Under the pieces are notes generated by a model. The model saw only the letters and a program-made list of their open reading frames with translations, did not search any database and was not told the origin of the DNA. Below, piece by piece: positions 30,288 through 41,974 of a stretch of DNA of 64,000 bases. The position numbers and the translations under genes are program-made. Every line of letters begins with the position of its first letter. The stretch's first letter is position 1. The stretch spans positions 20,661,615 through 20,725,614 of the forward strand of contig OW203723.1 in assembly GCA_934045075.1 (NCBI GenBank), in the 5' to 3' direction. The stretch is from Yponomeuta sedellus (taxonomy: Eukaryota > Arthropoda > Insecta > Lepidoptera > Yponomeutidae).

Positions 30288-31991
30288 AATAAAGTGACAC
30301 ATTATTTAAAGCCTCGGTGCTGTTATAAAGTCGTAAACCTAGAAAGTTACGGCTTCTATAATATACATGGAATACAGGGCTTGGTCTAAATAAAATTCCA
30401 AATCACCAATTTTATGATGTCTCCGAGTTTTATCCTGAGAATGCACTGTTCTTGGTATAATATCGATATCAATATCAATCCTTGCCCTCAGTGCTGTGGC
30501 ACGGGTCTCTTCCTGCATCGCAGGAAGGTTAGGCCATGCTCCACCACGGGGACCAAGACCGGGTTGGTGTAGAATTGTAAGACAGTGGCGGGCCATACAA
30601 TGAGAAGTTATCGCGCCGCCATTAAGGCCTCTTACATGGCTTAACGACTGGCATAACATGACCACCACCAACGGCCTAACGTGCCTTGCGAAGCACGGAG
30701 TTGCCATAAAAATGCCACTAGCGGTAGTCGAGACGGTCACCCATCGTGGTGGCTTATAAAGTGGCTCTATGGTCACCGCAATTAGGCAGAGAATAACACT
30801 TATAATCAAACTTTTTCATTGCTATAACTCACTAGTGAATTATAGATTTTTTTTTCAATTTGGTTGATTGAGTTGCTAAAAAAGTTTTTATTCTAAAAAA
30901 GATCGTGTTCAATAGAACAAATAAAAATAAATGTTCCTTTTGCTTGGTCATTTTATGCAACTTCTTAATTAAATAGATAATTTTAATTCGTACATACGTG
31001 TTTACTAAATAAAACTTTCACTCAAATCACTGCTGGACATAGCCCTCCCCTAAAGAGCCCCACGTTGTGCTATCATAGCGAAACATTTTTCACAACTAAA
31101 TAAATTGAGTTTTTATTGTTATTTTATTCACAAGTGTGTTGAAAAACGTCATATGATACACGTGTGTATCGATGATTACCGTCCGTGAATCTCTTAAGAC
31201 CCGTGGATCTCTGAATAGCGCCTCGGCGGTAATCACCAATGTTACACACAATGTTACTTTGTAAGATAAAGCTATACTCGTACAGAAGCTATATTATGTA
31301 ATCAACTTTTTTTATGTGATGCTTTATATGTGTGTTTCTAAGCAAAAATGAATGATTTTTCTATCTAAATATTAGAAAAAACGCAAACAAGCGGCGTCCA
31401 CGGCGGCGTCCCAGCGTAAGCGGCAAAGGCTCCGTGCGCTTATAACTTGTACCAACCTTCTCACGGCCCGAACGCTAGCAGTTTTCAGCTCAAGCCTAAA
31501 CTGTTTAGCAGCATGCGAGAGGCCGTCGCACTGACGCATGTCCAGCTGACATAAACACTCGTATCGGTGGCGTTTGGCATCATATTTTACCGTTAACTTT
31601 ACTTATTTTTACCCGGCCCGACGCCACAACGGGATATATTTTTCGCGCGTATGAGTATGTGCTGTGTAGAATCAAAAGGGCCAGTCTGATCGGAAACTCC
31701 GCTGAGAAATGTATATGCACTTTAAGATTCTCTAAGTTCGGAAAAAAACTTATTGTATTGAATTTCATAATATTTTCTACTCGTCGTTCGAAATCACTTT
31801 TACAACGAGGGTACATACGATCAAAATTTGTTAGCGATTCGGCCAACCTCGGTAACTGTCGTGAATCCCTCATCTCTCACATAGAGCTATCAATTTACAG
31901 ATATTATGACCTTTAATTAAATTACTCGTTGTCTAATTGAATACAAAGGATGTTTTGTTGCTCATATCGTTCTTGTAAGAACGATATGAGC
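30288..31991. repeat. Segment I, first copy (inverted partner at 43941)
   Basis: Reverse complement of 43941-45640, with scattered substitutions and small indels. It contains a family A copy (30470-30760), a GCTGGACATAGCCCTCCCC fragment (about 31030-31060) and two frames at 31580-31916 on opposite strands without motifs. The left edge is at AATAAAGTGACAC; the right edge lies in the palindrome 31943-32008. Confidence 0.88.
30470..30760 (-). repeat. Dispersed repeat family A within segment I
   Basis: GCACGGGTCTCTTCCTGC, CCACCACGGGGACCAAG, AATTGTAAGACAGTGGCGGG and AAAAATGCCACTAGCGGTAG blocks. The 154-156 codon frame through it is incidental: it follows the repeat consensus, not a protein family. 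Confidence 0.7.
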
Positions 31992-32008
31992 AACAAAACA
32001 TCCTTTGT
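31943..32008. repeat. Perfect 32-bp-arm palindrome at inversion breakpoint
   Basis: Arms 31943-31974 and 31977-32008 with a 2-nt centre. It joins segment I to segment P1. In the other copy the two halves are separated: a 32-bp remnant is at 43941-43972, and the P side begins at 45641. Confidence 0.92.
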
Positions 32009-32889
32009 AGCTCAAAACTAACACAAGCGAATCGTTAACTGATTTTAATCGTATTGTACTTAGTCTCATACAGTATAAAAGGTAGTAGCATCTTCTTGGA
32101 TGTTGGTACTCAAATATGTTGTGTTACCTTCCGGCGTTTAAAAATCAAGATGTCTTCATTTTAAGTAAACGTTGCTTGCTGGAATCAGATGCATGTAAGA
32201 ACTAAAAATTAATATAGGTCTGTGATATTAAAATAAACAGTATAAAAATATCACACAGCTGTAAACAATTGTTGTTTAAAAACATTGCGGTTTTTGTATA
32301 AAAATAAGCTTTCATTTGATTTGATAATGAAAACTGTATTAAAAAGTAGAGTTCCCTCTTATGGGAAGAGAATTTCAAGAATTAAAAATTACCACACAAT
32401 ATTTCCTTGAATTCGGATTAAGTTGCTTGATTTTTTGTCTTAATTTTTTTAAGGATCTTGGCCAGATTTTTCCGACGTTCGTTAAACCGAATTGTAGGTG
32501 AATAATTTCAACAATCTTGAACTTTATTTCGCTATAAAATTCCATGTCAGTGTCCGTAACTCCAAGCTGTATCACAGCTATAGCAACCTCCCAATTACTT
32601 CAAAAACAGTTCCGAAACTGCCGTAGATTTTAAAAGGCCCTATTGCCGTCTGCTCCCCCATCGAAAGGGGCCTGCCAGCCTTTGGCACGCGCTCTGGCAG
32701 AAACTGCGAGTATTTCTCTTTGTATTCTAATTGGGAGCGGCTCCACCGGTGCGTGAAGGTGATACTGATAAACGTAGAAACTATGAGCAGTCTACTCTGG
32801 ACATAACTGGCTGCCGTTTTTTGTTCCTTCTTATGCAACGGGCGATAGCGCTTGTTTGCCCTGCTAAATACTATACCACCCAAACTACA

Positions 32890-33045
32890 ATAGCCTGTGT
32901 TATGGTAAGCAGCACATCGCAAACGTGTAATAGACCGCCAATTGTATAACGTACTTAGATTTAAGAAATCATGTCATCAATCATTTAAGTATTCTTTTTT
33001 TTTTGGTTGTGCAATAAAAAGTTCTCTATATATCTATCTAATACA
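32890..33045 (+). repeat. Non-LTR element 3' end with TATCT-like tail
   Basis: AATAGACCGCCAATTGTATA, GGTTGTGCAATAAAAAGTTC and a CTATATATCTATCTA tail match the family at 16441-16590. Second and third copies lie at about 46515-46670 and 60452-60607. Confidence 0.6.
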
Positions 33046-34289
33046 CCCAGACTGAGGCCATGTGTACAAATGTACGGCGGACGCCCGTGGGAATCGTACC
33101 CACGATCTCCGGTATGGGTATTCTACTTCTCTCATATAAAGAGCTCTTGAGTATAGGCTATTGTGTGCCTTTTGTGTTTTTCATATAGTTTTATTCTTAA
33201 AGCGAAACATGTAGATATGACATACATCTGACGCATAATCGGAACAAATGGAGAGCGCTGGTAGCGGGAACTACCCCATACCTGCCTGTCAAGTCCCTCA
33301 GTCATATGGATACGACAAAAAAGAAGAAAAAGATGTTCCTAGTAGGCCAAAACTAAGTTTAGTGTAAGGCACTGTTTCACTACGATTGCAGAATGCTTCA
33401 ACGGAAGAATTCTTCAAGTTTGTCTAAATCCTTGAAATCTTGAAGTCGTGTGCCTTTTAATTAAGACCGAAATAATAGTAGTTCGACAACAATGTTTAGT
33501 TTATCTCAAAACATACTCCAACGCTGGAAACTTTGATAGAAATTCGCGGAAGCATCGCAACCACCGTTCACGATCCAACCGTTTTAGTTCTGCACCTTTC
33601 TGGGGCTTAAATGGACCTTAAAGCTTGACAATAAGAGCCAACGTTCTTAAAACCAGATGTACAGTGAAGTTGGTCAAGTCCACAGTGGTCTAGAAACTTC
33701 TATCGCTGTTGAACAACATGGACATCGATTTCGGTGAAGTCTTGAGAGCCAATTTGCGGTTTATCGCTCAACTTTATGCCTCCGTGGCTTTGTAGGTGGA
33801 AAATCAATGAGTTTTGTTTCGAAGGAATAGTTTCGCAAAGTCCTCACAAGAAAATTAAGACGTTAGAGAGTCCACTATATCACTTGGTGTATAATGTATT
33901 GATACTGTTAGTGATCAACGACTTTCGCATCTTAGCATCCCTAAAATGAGAAGAAATGGCAATCATACCTGATTTGGATATCTCCTCTATGTTAAACAAT
34001 TTTTCTCACTTCCTGTGGCTGTGGCTGTGGTCTACCATCCCTCTGATTTTTACAATCCAGCCTGAATTCTTTTGGTTTTCTATCAAAGTTGTATCGAATG
34101 GAACCTTTTGAACATAACAAATAAACAAATATTCATGGATATATTACACAGATCTCGTTAGCCCCATACTAGTACAACTAACAGACTTGTCATACAGGTG
34201 CTAAATTGAAGATAGATTTAATACAAAAAATACATAAAAAAATACATAAAAATACATAAGTAGTATCAAGCACCCGAAACAGACTAGAA

Positions 34290-34385
34290 AAGTTTGTTTT
34301 CTAGTTTGACCTGGCCGGGGATCGAACCCGAGTTCTTCGGTTTTACAGTCAGCGTGCCAAACCACTGCGCCAGCAAGGCCGTTGT
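34290..34385 (-). repeat. tRNA-derived SINE head
   Basis: The minus strand gives box A TGGCGCAGTGGTTTGGCACG and box B GGTTCGATCCC with a T-stem CGGGG-type pairing. Repeated at 48284-48379 and 62221-62316. A fragment of the same SINE's right end (CCGGCCGGGTCAAACTAG) is at about 43013-43070. Confidence 0.7.
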
Positions 34386-34523
34386 TTGGGACTACTCAGC
34401 CTTGTTCGTGTACCGGGCTAGCTCATTAGCAGTCTGCCACAGAGAAAAACTTCTTATAGAAAGTGTGGATTTAATCATCACGCATGTAGATTGGCAATTT
34501 AAGTGCAGAAGCGGTATATTTGT

Positions 34524-34612
34524 AAGAAAACATCACAAATATACCGCAGCTTACGTTTACGTAAAAGATAATTACGTAAACGTAAGCTGCGGTATATTTG
34601 TGATGTTTTCTT
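34524..34612. repeat. Hairpin present in P1 and absent from P2
   Basis: About 40-bp inverted arms (34526-34564 and 34572-34610) around a 7-nt loop. The left arm plus a small nested hairpin make a net 57-bp gain relative to P2 (near 48502), where GTGC is followed almost directly by AAGATAATTACG. Confidence 0.9.
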
Positions 34613-34669
34613 TCGTGGAGGATTGCTACCACGAAATTCAATTCAAATTACTATGAAATTCTTCTTTAC

Positions 34670-36168
34670 CTAGATTAACAACTTAGGTAAAGCCTAGAGT
34701 TAAAACTGTTTAACGGATAAAAAAGGACGAATAATATTTAAAAAAATATAATAAATATCAAGAGCTAAATGAGTGTGGAGATTTTTTTTACTATGTAAAC
34801 GCTTTCAGTACTGGATCGCTATCCTAAAAAAACAATTATAGCAGAACAATATGCTAAATTACTAAATGTAAGTATTATATAAAAATTAATACTGATCATT
34901 AACGGACCTGCAATGAGCGTTTGTTGGTATCGCGTAGTAACTCGTAGACCGACTGCGGCGTAGTCCTGTTGTGCCTCTCGTAGCAGAAGCAGGTCGCTTG
35001 TAGTGATGTGATTCAATTCAATTCAATTATATTTATTCATTAAAAAAACAAAATGTTTACTTAAACAGAAGGCCCTCGCTGAAAATCAGTGTTGTGGGTG
35101 CAAACCATTAGCTTATACTGAGCATGAGGCCTTTTTTCCGCTGCATCGACATACTGTGTAGCGCTGGAATTTATGTTCATTTCATTCATCTGTAGTTCCT
35201 CTTTTCTTCTGCTTTTGTTTTACTCCTGCTTTCTTTTCTGTATTTTCCTTTTATGTCAAATTTAGTATGTTTATGTGGCGTTAAATATATGTTCTTCTCC
35301 TTTTTCTTCTTCTACTTCTAAAGATCAAATTTGCTACATTCACAATTAATAGATTATGTGGAGAAGAAATTAACAAAGCAACTTCAGCTTTTTCTTTTCA
35401 AAAATTTTTTAACTTAATTGACAGAGTTTTCATATTAAGAAATTATTACTCATGAATGTGTTGAACAAAAGACACTATCATCCTCTAAATACCACTTATT
35501 ATTATTCTACTGTTTAATACCAGACATTGTCTTCTAAATAATCCCTGACGCTATTGTCAGCTTTTTTGCACAAAAAAGCTTTTTTTTAAACCACGTCAGA
35601 GGTAACTGTAACATATCTTGAGCAATCTTGCTGTAGAACCTGATACATTGCTCCATAAAGTATGTATTAACTTTGGCAAGTCTACATCTCATAAATGACA
35701 GTTTGTAGCACACACTTGTGGTTGAGTGGACTGTATCTTGTAGACAGGATTACTTAAAATCGATATTTACTATTTTTAAGTCTATATAATAAAATCAGAT
35801 AAATCACGTGCGGAAGCGGCAAAGCACAAACTCAGTCTACAAAAGTGATAACATAACAATGTAAATCAATGTTGGCACAGCAAAACATGGTAAAATAATG
35901 TATGTCGCGAAAATAGATTATGTTTATTTTTATTGTTAGCATTATGATGACTACATAATATAGCATAGTAGGTAGTTATGGGCGTTCCTATACAAGCTAT
36001 ATTGAGAAGATTTATAAACTTCAATGCACAATTCTGAAAAATATTGTACCAACCCACATAAGGACCAAATATAGAGATGATGATGCTGGATTATTCAGTT
36101 ATTGTAAAATAAATGATATTTTTGATAAATTTAAAATAGCTATAGTATGTGAAGAAAATAATAATAAT
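34670..36168. other. No gene seen (unit 1)
   Basis: A GATTCAATTCAATTCAATTA run at about 35009-35030 suggests the tail of a minus-oriented non-LTR fragment. The remainder is AT-rich without motifs. Repeated at +13,937 and, in part, +27,874. Confidence 0.45.
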
Positions 36169-36440
36169 AATTAAAACTGTTTTTATACGGATTTATGCTC
36201 GTTTATTACATTTTTACAAATTTCCAACGTTTCGGCACTTTTTTTTACTCTCGGTAAAAATTACAAAAGTTAATTATGAATATTTTTTACCGAGGGTAGT
36301 AAATTAACCGTTAATGCTTTCAAAAAGATGCCTTCCACCTCAGTCATCCGAGACCACGGCACCTGTAAAAGTGCCAAAACGTTGGAAAATTGTAAAAATG
36401 TAATAAACGAGCTTAAGTCCGTATAAAAACAGTTTTAATT
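36169..36440. mobile_element. MITE-like element with ~70-bp inverted ends
   Basis: The left end (AATTAAAACTGTTTTTATAC) and right end (its complement at 36421-36440) extend inward ~70 bp with small differences, through GTTTATTACATTTTTACA and CAACGTTTCGGCAC. Flanking ATAAT/ATTAT-like bases may be target sites. The interior has CATCCGAGACCACGGCACC. Second copy at 50106-50377. Confidence 0.7.
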
Positions 36441-37302
36441 ATGTCTAGTGCTCATGTTTACCTTAGAAAATACTAAAATAATAATATGAAAAACTTAAAA
36501 AAGAGAAGTCGTTCTCAGCAATTACGTCATCTAGGTACTGTATTTGCTTACTTTTGTAACACCAAAATACCGCAATGTTTATATACTACAGACTACCAGG
36601 TATACATACTACAGACTACCTGCTACCTGTTATATTAAACGAACTGCCCCATAGTGTAGTATGTGATTTGGAATCTAAACCCAAAAAGAGTAGATTTATA
36701 TTGAAAATACCTCTTAAGCTAAAACTAGTGTTTAACTTACTTTCTTAAGCACCACATACTATCAGCTTGATTCCGGATTTACTTAAGCGAGTAAGTGAAT
36801 CCGGGATAAAGGAAATCAACTTAATGTTTATTACCATATTATATAATATAAACTGTTGTGTATTGTATAGAGTGTACTCCGAAAATCTTGCAAAACCTCC
36901 CAGGTTTATGTGATTTTGGTTTGTTACCTTACACTGATGTGCCTTAAATAAATAAATTAAAAAACAAATACAATTTTCCGGGTTTCAAATAAGCCTGTGT
37001 GAACCCCAAGCCCTGCCACACGTGCATAGAACAGGGACAAGCGACAAATACATCCGCAGAGGAATACCTTTGGAAAAGTTCACCGAACATTCACAGTTCA
37101 TCGGAGCACAAAAGTGAAACTGTTCAATATGAGTATTTTCACGACTTGACGCAAGAAGCAGGAATTGCGCGGACCAAATTCAACTTTAAGCGGCCAATTT
37201 CGGAACTAATCGTGTTATCAACACTTTTGGTTTCTTATATAATATAGGTACCTACTATTTTGTATTAAGCCCGCCAATTGTACAATCTCTACTGACGACC
37301 TC
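36441..37302. other. No gene seen (unit 1)
   Basis: An 82-codon frame (36999-37247) has no recognisable domain. A small hairpin of CCGGATT/AATCCGG type lies at about 36771-36805. Confidence 0.4.
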
Positions 37303-37526
37303 TGTGGCGTAGCGGTAGCGCATCTACCTACCATGCAAGAGGTCCCGGGTTCGAATCCCGGCTGGGGATAAAAAAAAAACAGGTCTTGGATGTTTACATG
37401 TTTGTGATGTCGTTGTTTCTGGTTACCACGACACATGGTATCCTAGTGTGGGGCCAGAAGCAATGTATGTGCTTGTATGTAAATGTTATGTTATGCTATA
37501 ATAAAGGATTTAATAATAATAATATA
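37303..37526 (+). repeat. tRNA-derived SINE, relative of 1178-1440
   Basis: Box A GTGGCGTAGCGGTAGCG, box B GGTTCGAATCC, body ending CCTAGTGTGGGGCCAGAAGC and a TAATAATAATAATA tail. Second copy at 51240-51463. Confidence 0.75.
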
Positions 37527-37887
37527 CCCTAAGTGGTGACCGCGACTCGGCAAACGTAGTGTAGGATGCCCTTCGACCAGGGGGGTGAGTCTTTTATATG
37601 CATAGTTGTTCAATAGAGTCATATCAGTCCAGTAATGTTCATTTCATTCACAATATCGGTAGTCTAGTAACCAATCGCTTTGCAATGGTATGACGCAAGC
37701 TACTTAACTCGGTGCCTCGCGCGATTTTATCTTGGTCGCGAGAGATGCCTATTTAATTTGCGCATGTTATACCCATGGAAAGACATTGTACTGCTGTAGC
37801 TCTTTACACTACCAGATTGAGGCAAATGACAACAATAGTCGTGCTTACACAATTCTATTGAAAAACCTCGTAAGTATTAGGCTCTAG

Positions 37888-38016
37888 GGTAGGTGGGATG
37901 ACGAACAGCAAAAACTGCAGGCAGGTGCTGGATGCGGCAGTCTGGATGCTGAAGACAGGGCGCTATGGCGCTCATTAGGGGAAGGCAATGTGCAAAAATG
38001 GACTAATACAGCCTGA
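37888..38016 (+). pseudogene. RTE-like ORF C-terminal remnant with ATG/GAT tail
   Basis: The frame reads RWDDEQQK ... DAEDRALWRSLGEG ... QKWTNTA and then stops. It keeps the W-D-D and D-R-x-x-W-R pattern that closes RTE-type and related non-LTR ORFs. A TAG precedes it in frame, so only the last ~40 codons survive. A TAATGATGATGA run follows the stop, like the short 3' tails of RTE elements. Duplicate at 51825-51953. Confidence 0.65.
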
Positions 38017-38496
38017 TAATGATGATGACATCCCCTAATCAGTTATTTTTATGTAAAAAATTTTCAGTTTTTAAAGTCGAACATCCTACTTCTTTGAGGC
38101 AAAAAAATTATGCGATGAAGGCGCCCCACTTAGCTAGGCGCAATTTCATAGTCAGACAACATGGCGGTCTGTTCAAATATTTCATCGGGTATCATGTTTG
38201 ATCGCGAAGACATGTTTGCAGACAAATATCGAATCGTTTTGTAAGACATTTTTGCTGAATCCGTAATGTATTTTCCGATGGTATCCGACGTTCATCGGGA
38301 CTGGATATTTCTATCAGAATCCTCCTTCTGATATGTAAGCTTATGGATCTGGATCTTATGGGAAAGTCTTTTCTACGTTTGCTATTTTAAATTCACTGAA
38401 CTGGAGTGAATTTGTTCTAGCTGCATTGCGGTTTTTCTTAGCAAGTATATTTTTACTAACAAAGTTATTACAATGTTCAAGACTTCGATATCAACC

Positions 38497-38665
38497 CAAG
38501 TATGTCCCCACTGCCAGGGCACGGGTTTCTTCCTGCATCGCAGGAAGGTTACGCCATACTCCACCACGGGGGCTAAGTCCGGGTTGGTGTAGGATTGTAA
38601 GACAGTGGCGGGCCTTACTGTCGAAAGTTATCAAGCCGCCCATAAGGCCTCTGACATGGCGTTAA
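38497..38665 (-). repeat. Dispersed repeat family A fragment
   Basis: GTCCCCACTGCCAGGGCACG to TAAGGCCTCTGACATGGC. Duplicate at 52434-52602. Confidence 0.7.
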
Positions 38666-38906
38666 AGACTTGTTTGTAGATTTTCAAAAGTTGTTAAAGT
38701 TCGTATTTAAAATATTTAACAAGATGATATACTTTTCTCGTATTTCACATTTAAAGTCGGTATTTTCATATTTGACTTCCAAATCTTAAAGCTTAGATAA
38801 TACTTTTTTCACTAACCTGTTTATTAAATTATGAAGTAAACTACAAAAAAGTGCTAAACGGGACCGTATTATCGACATGTAGCCAACGATACAATTTTCT
38901 TCTTCT

Positions 38907-39145
38907 TCTTCAGACTATATTAGTCCACTGCTGGACACAGCCCTCCCCTAATGAACGCCATAGCGCGAGGTTGTGCCATAATTAGGGGGTAATGCCCATA
39001 ATCCCCACGCTGGGCATGCGCGTTGGGATCGCAGTTTGGTGGAATTGTACTGCAGGGAGCGCTGCTGCCCACCCCCCGGATTTGTCCCTTAGTCGCCTTT
39101 AACGACACCCGCGGGAAGAATTTGGGTTGGTGCTATTCTCTAAAA
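38907..39145 (+). repeat. CCACTGCTGGACACAG-type repeat
   Basis: TAGTCCACTGCTGGACACAG, GTGCCATAATTAGGGGGTAA, CTGCCCACCCCCCGG and AACGACACCCGCGGGAAG blocks of a lepidopteran repeat. Duplicate at 52844-53082. Confidence 0.6.
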
Positions 39146-39810
39146 AAATTAAAAAAAAGTAAAAATATTTTTTATTGCCACCAACAAAACACTGGTTGAA
39201 AGAATAAAGTTTACATTTGGTTAACATACACATTTTACAAACTAATCTCAGCCAGGTAACAATAATTTATAAGGTCCATTGGCACTTTTTATAATTTCTC
39301 TAGGCCGACACCACACAGCCGACGATACAACGATACAATATTGTTGCACAAAACGTAAGAAGAAAGAAGTATACATTTACTGTCAAAATAGGTTGGTTAT
39401 AGGTCAGTGATATTGCTAAAAAAACACAATACTGGCACATTTAGTGGTTTAAGAAGTCTCATTAGCTAACACGGATGTTCTTAAAAATAAAACTTGTGAA
39501 AGAAAAAGAAACTAAACCAGCCAGCCAGCCCACTTTACATAGGCTGAGTGGTACGGCAGAGCCTTCTTGGCCTACATCCGCCTGTGATTGCGAGGTTGGC
39601 ATGCATTCAAATTCACGTTCTGGCATAGGAGACTGGGGCCTGGGGGTGAAACTGGATAAAATTAGCTATTTAGATGAGAATGCTATGTGTAAGTTCAGTT
39701 CGTTTACTTATGTAGCATTTTTCATGCTGAGTTCATCCCTGTTCAAATTACGACAAACTACGTAGGTACAAGACAATTGTATAGAAACGGGAATATTATG
39801 TAGCGATATT
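39146..39810. other. No gene seen (unit 1)
   Basis: A 96-codon frame (39475-39765) starts after an A/T-rich stretch and has no recognisable domain. Confidence 0.4.
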
Positions 39811-40135
39811 AACCCTTGTATGTCCCCACAGCTGGGGCACTGGTCTTTTTCTACATCGCAGGTAGGTAAAGCCATACTTCACCCTTCTTGGCCCTCGTGA
39901 AGTCCGGGTTGGTGGAGGCTTGTAAGACAGTGAGGCCATGAGGCCCCTGACATGGCTTAACGACTGCCATTACATGACAGCCTACACCAACGGCTTAACA
40001 TGCCTTGCAAAGCAGTTGGAAAAATGCCACTAGCGATAGTCATGGGATGGTCACACATCCTGCGCCTAACCGCGCCTGTTGTTGCTTAACTCTAGTGCTT
40101 GATTTCAATCACTCGGTTCGATTAGGCCACGAGGC
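39811..40135 (-). repeat. Dispersed repeat family A, long copy
   Basis: Runs from TGTATGTCCCCACAGCTGGG to CACTCGGTTCGATTAGGCCA. Diverged internally. Duplicate at 53748-54072. Confidence 0.7.
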
Positions 40136-41318
40136 TGCTCAGATCTATTTCAGATAGATCATTTGGGGTAGGTGCTGTTTAATTCTGGAACACATCACAG
40201 TTTATAATATGTTCTCGACATTTAAGCAACGTTACCTGTGTTTAATTATCCTTTAAGTTGTTTAATTATACAGATTTAACAAAACTTTTTGCATAATAGA
40301 TAAACACAAAAACATACTGATAAATAAATTGACCAAGGTATTTGTCCCAAGTAAGAGATTCGTGAGAAAAAATTGACATGTGATCTCTTACTGTTAATGT
40401 ACTAAAGAAAAAATTACTGTAACTGCTGACAGTAATATCATCTAATTTAAGATAACACCAAAGTTATTGATATTATATGAAAGAAAAGACACAGATTAAA
40501 TAAAACGCCTCAAGGAGTATTATAGTGGAATCGTGGTCTTAAAAATAAGGCCGCAAATATGTGTCATGCCAGTCAAAGTATGTTTGGCAAGGCACCATTT
40601 TCTTTTCTGGAAAAGCAATTAATGTTGAACCGAGTCTCAACCTAGCTCAGGGCAAACACTTCAAAATAGAAGAGGAAAATTAGATTTCCACCGGAGACTG
40701 TCTTATATTTTTATGACTATAGATCTTTTGCAATGATCTGATAGTGTCGGTATATTATATTTCTATTTTTATTATTATGTTTCGACCGTAATTATGACAG
40801 CGGCATTAGCTAATAATGTCACTTTTAGAAAAAGCATTTATATGAAATTATTATGTAAAAATAAGTTAGTTTGAGAGTCGAAGTTAAAAGACAATATACT
40901 TAAATATTTTTTTCACAATTTTTACATTTCCTTAGTAAGCATAATTTTGCTTAGGCGTACAAAAACGCTCAACTACAAAACGCGCACAAGTTGTGACGTC
41001 ACAAGTTCCCAGCGAAATGAGTATAAAATAAGGCTCATACATAACACTGTCTGAGTTATCTCATAAAGTTATGTTCTTTTATCACATAAGATGTTTACGA
41101 CAAATTTCAATGGAAAAACCGAATCTAATAAGTATAAGTAGAGTAATTAGTTTTTTCGCATTTTTGAGGGTTTGTATCAATTGCATTTAAACATATTTTG
41201 TATGGTTTTATGGTTTCTTCATAGCATAGAATTTCATTTCAATGTAATTTTGAGTCAACGACTGCGCTATCACAGTGTCTGCGATATTCCACCGATTTTT
41301 TCTGCCATTCTTTTTTCT
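40136..41318. other. No gene seen (unit 1)
   Basis: A TGACGTCA (about 40994) and TATAAAATAA (about 41022) sit 20 bp apart, but no ORF or splice pattern follows, so I do not call a promoter. Confidence 0.4.
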
Positions 41319-41520
41319 AAAAACCTATTTAGAGGCTAAAAATTTCACCCATGCCGGGATTCGAACCCGCAACCTCTGGCTATCCGTACCAGCGCTCTAC
41401 CAATTGAGCGCTGGTACGGATAGCCAGAGGTTGCGGGTTCGGATCCCGGCATGGGTGAAAGTTTTAGCCTCTAAATAGGTTTTTAAATGTGTTCCTTAGC
41501 ACGGGTTAGTGCATTAAAAA
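41319..41520. repeat. Near-perfect palindrome of two tRNA-like halves
   Basis: Minus and plus copies of trailer, T arm and anticodon arm (41319-41397 and 41406-41484) meet at the D arm with an 8-nt centre, giving ~79-bp arms with about three mismatches. The family spacer follows to 41520. Duplicate at 55256-55457. Confidence 0.9.
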
Positions 41521-41621
41521 TAAAAATATTGTAATTCTTTTTTCTGCTATTCATCTTTATTGGTCCATCCATCATATGACGCTTATGCAAAGATTTGGGA
41601 AATGCACAGCTTATTTCGTTT

Positions 41622-41974
41622 AATGGCAGTCGTTAAGCTATGTCAGAGGCCTTATGGACGGCTTGATAACTTCTGACAGTGAGGCCCGCCACTGTCTTAC
41701 AATCCTCCACCAACCCGGACTTGGCCCCAGTGGTGGCGTATGGCGTAATCTTCCTGCGATGCAAGAAGAGACCATACAAGGGTTGGTATCGTATAGTTGA
41801 GTCGGAGGAGAGAACGTGAATGCGAATGGTATAGGACCGTGAGAGATGTCATTAGGGGTAAGAGACCTTTACTCAGCAGTACTCACCACGGGTGGTTGAG
41901 TATGGCCTAACCTTCCTGCGATGCAAGAAGAGACCCGTGCCCCAGCAGTGGGGACATACAAGGCTTGATAACGA
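41622..41974 (+). repeat. Two fragments of family A in tandem
   Basis: 41622-41792 and 41858-41974 both end in a GCAAGAAGAGACC ... ACATACAAGG or equivalent. They are separated by ~65 bp of unrelated sequence. Duplicate at 55559-55911. Confidence 0.65.

Larger units (their letters stand above)
32001..34669 (+). repeat. Segment P1 (diverged paralogue of 45641-48606)
   Basis: Same order and orientation as P2, with substitutions and indels. Inside are a LINE tail (32890-33045), a tRNA-like SINE scrap (about 33075-33120, with GTGGGAATCGTACCCAC), a LINE 3' end (about 33241-33325, ending in A/G-rich tail), and ~1 kb (33330-34280) conserved with P2 but unrecognised and stop-ridden. 34290-34385 is a SINE. 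It lacks both insertions seen in P2. Confidence 0.88.

Noticed and set aside
40994..41031. CRE-like TGACGTCA followed by TATAAAATAA as a promoter
   Set aside because: No ORF, splice site pattern or conserved downstream element; both motifs are expected by chance in AT-rich DNA.
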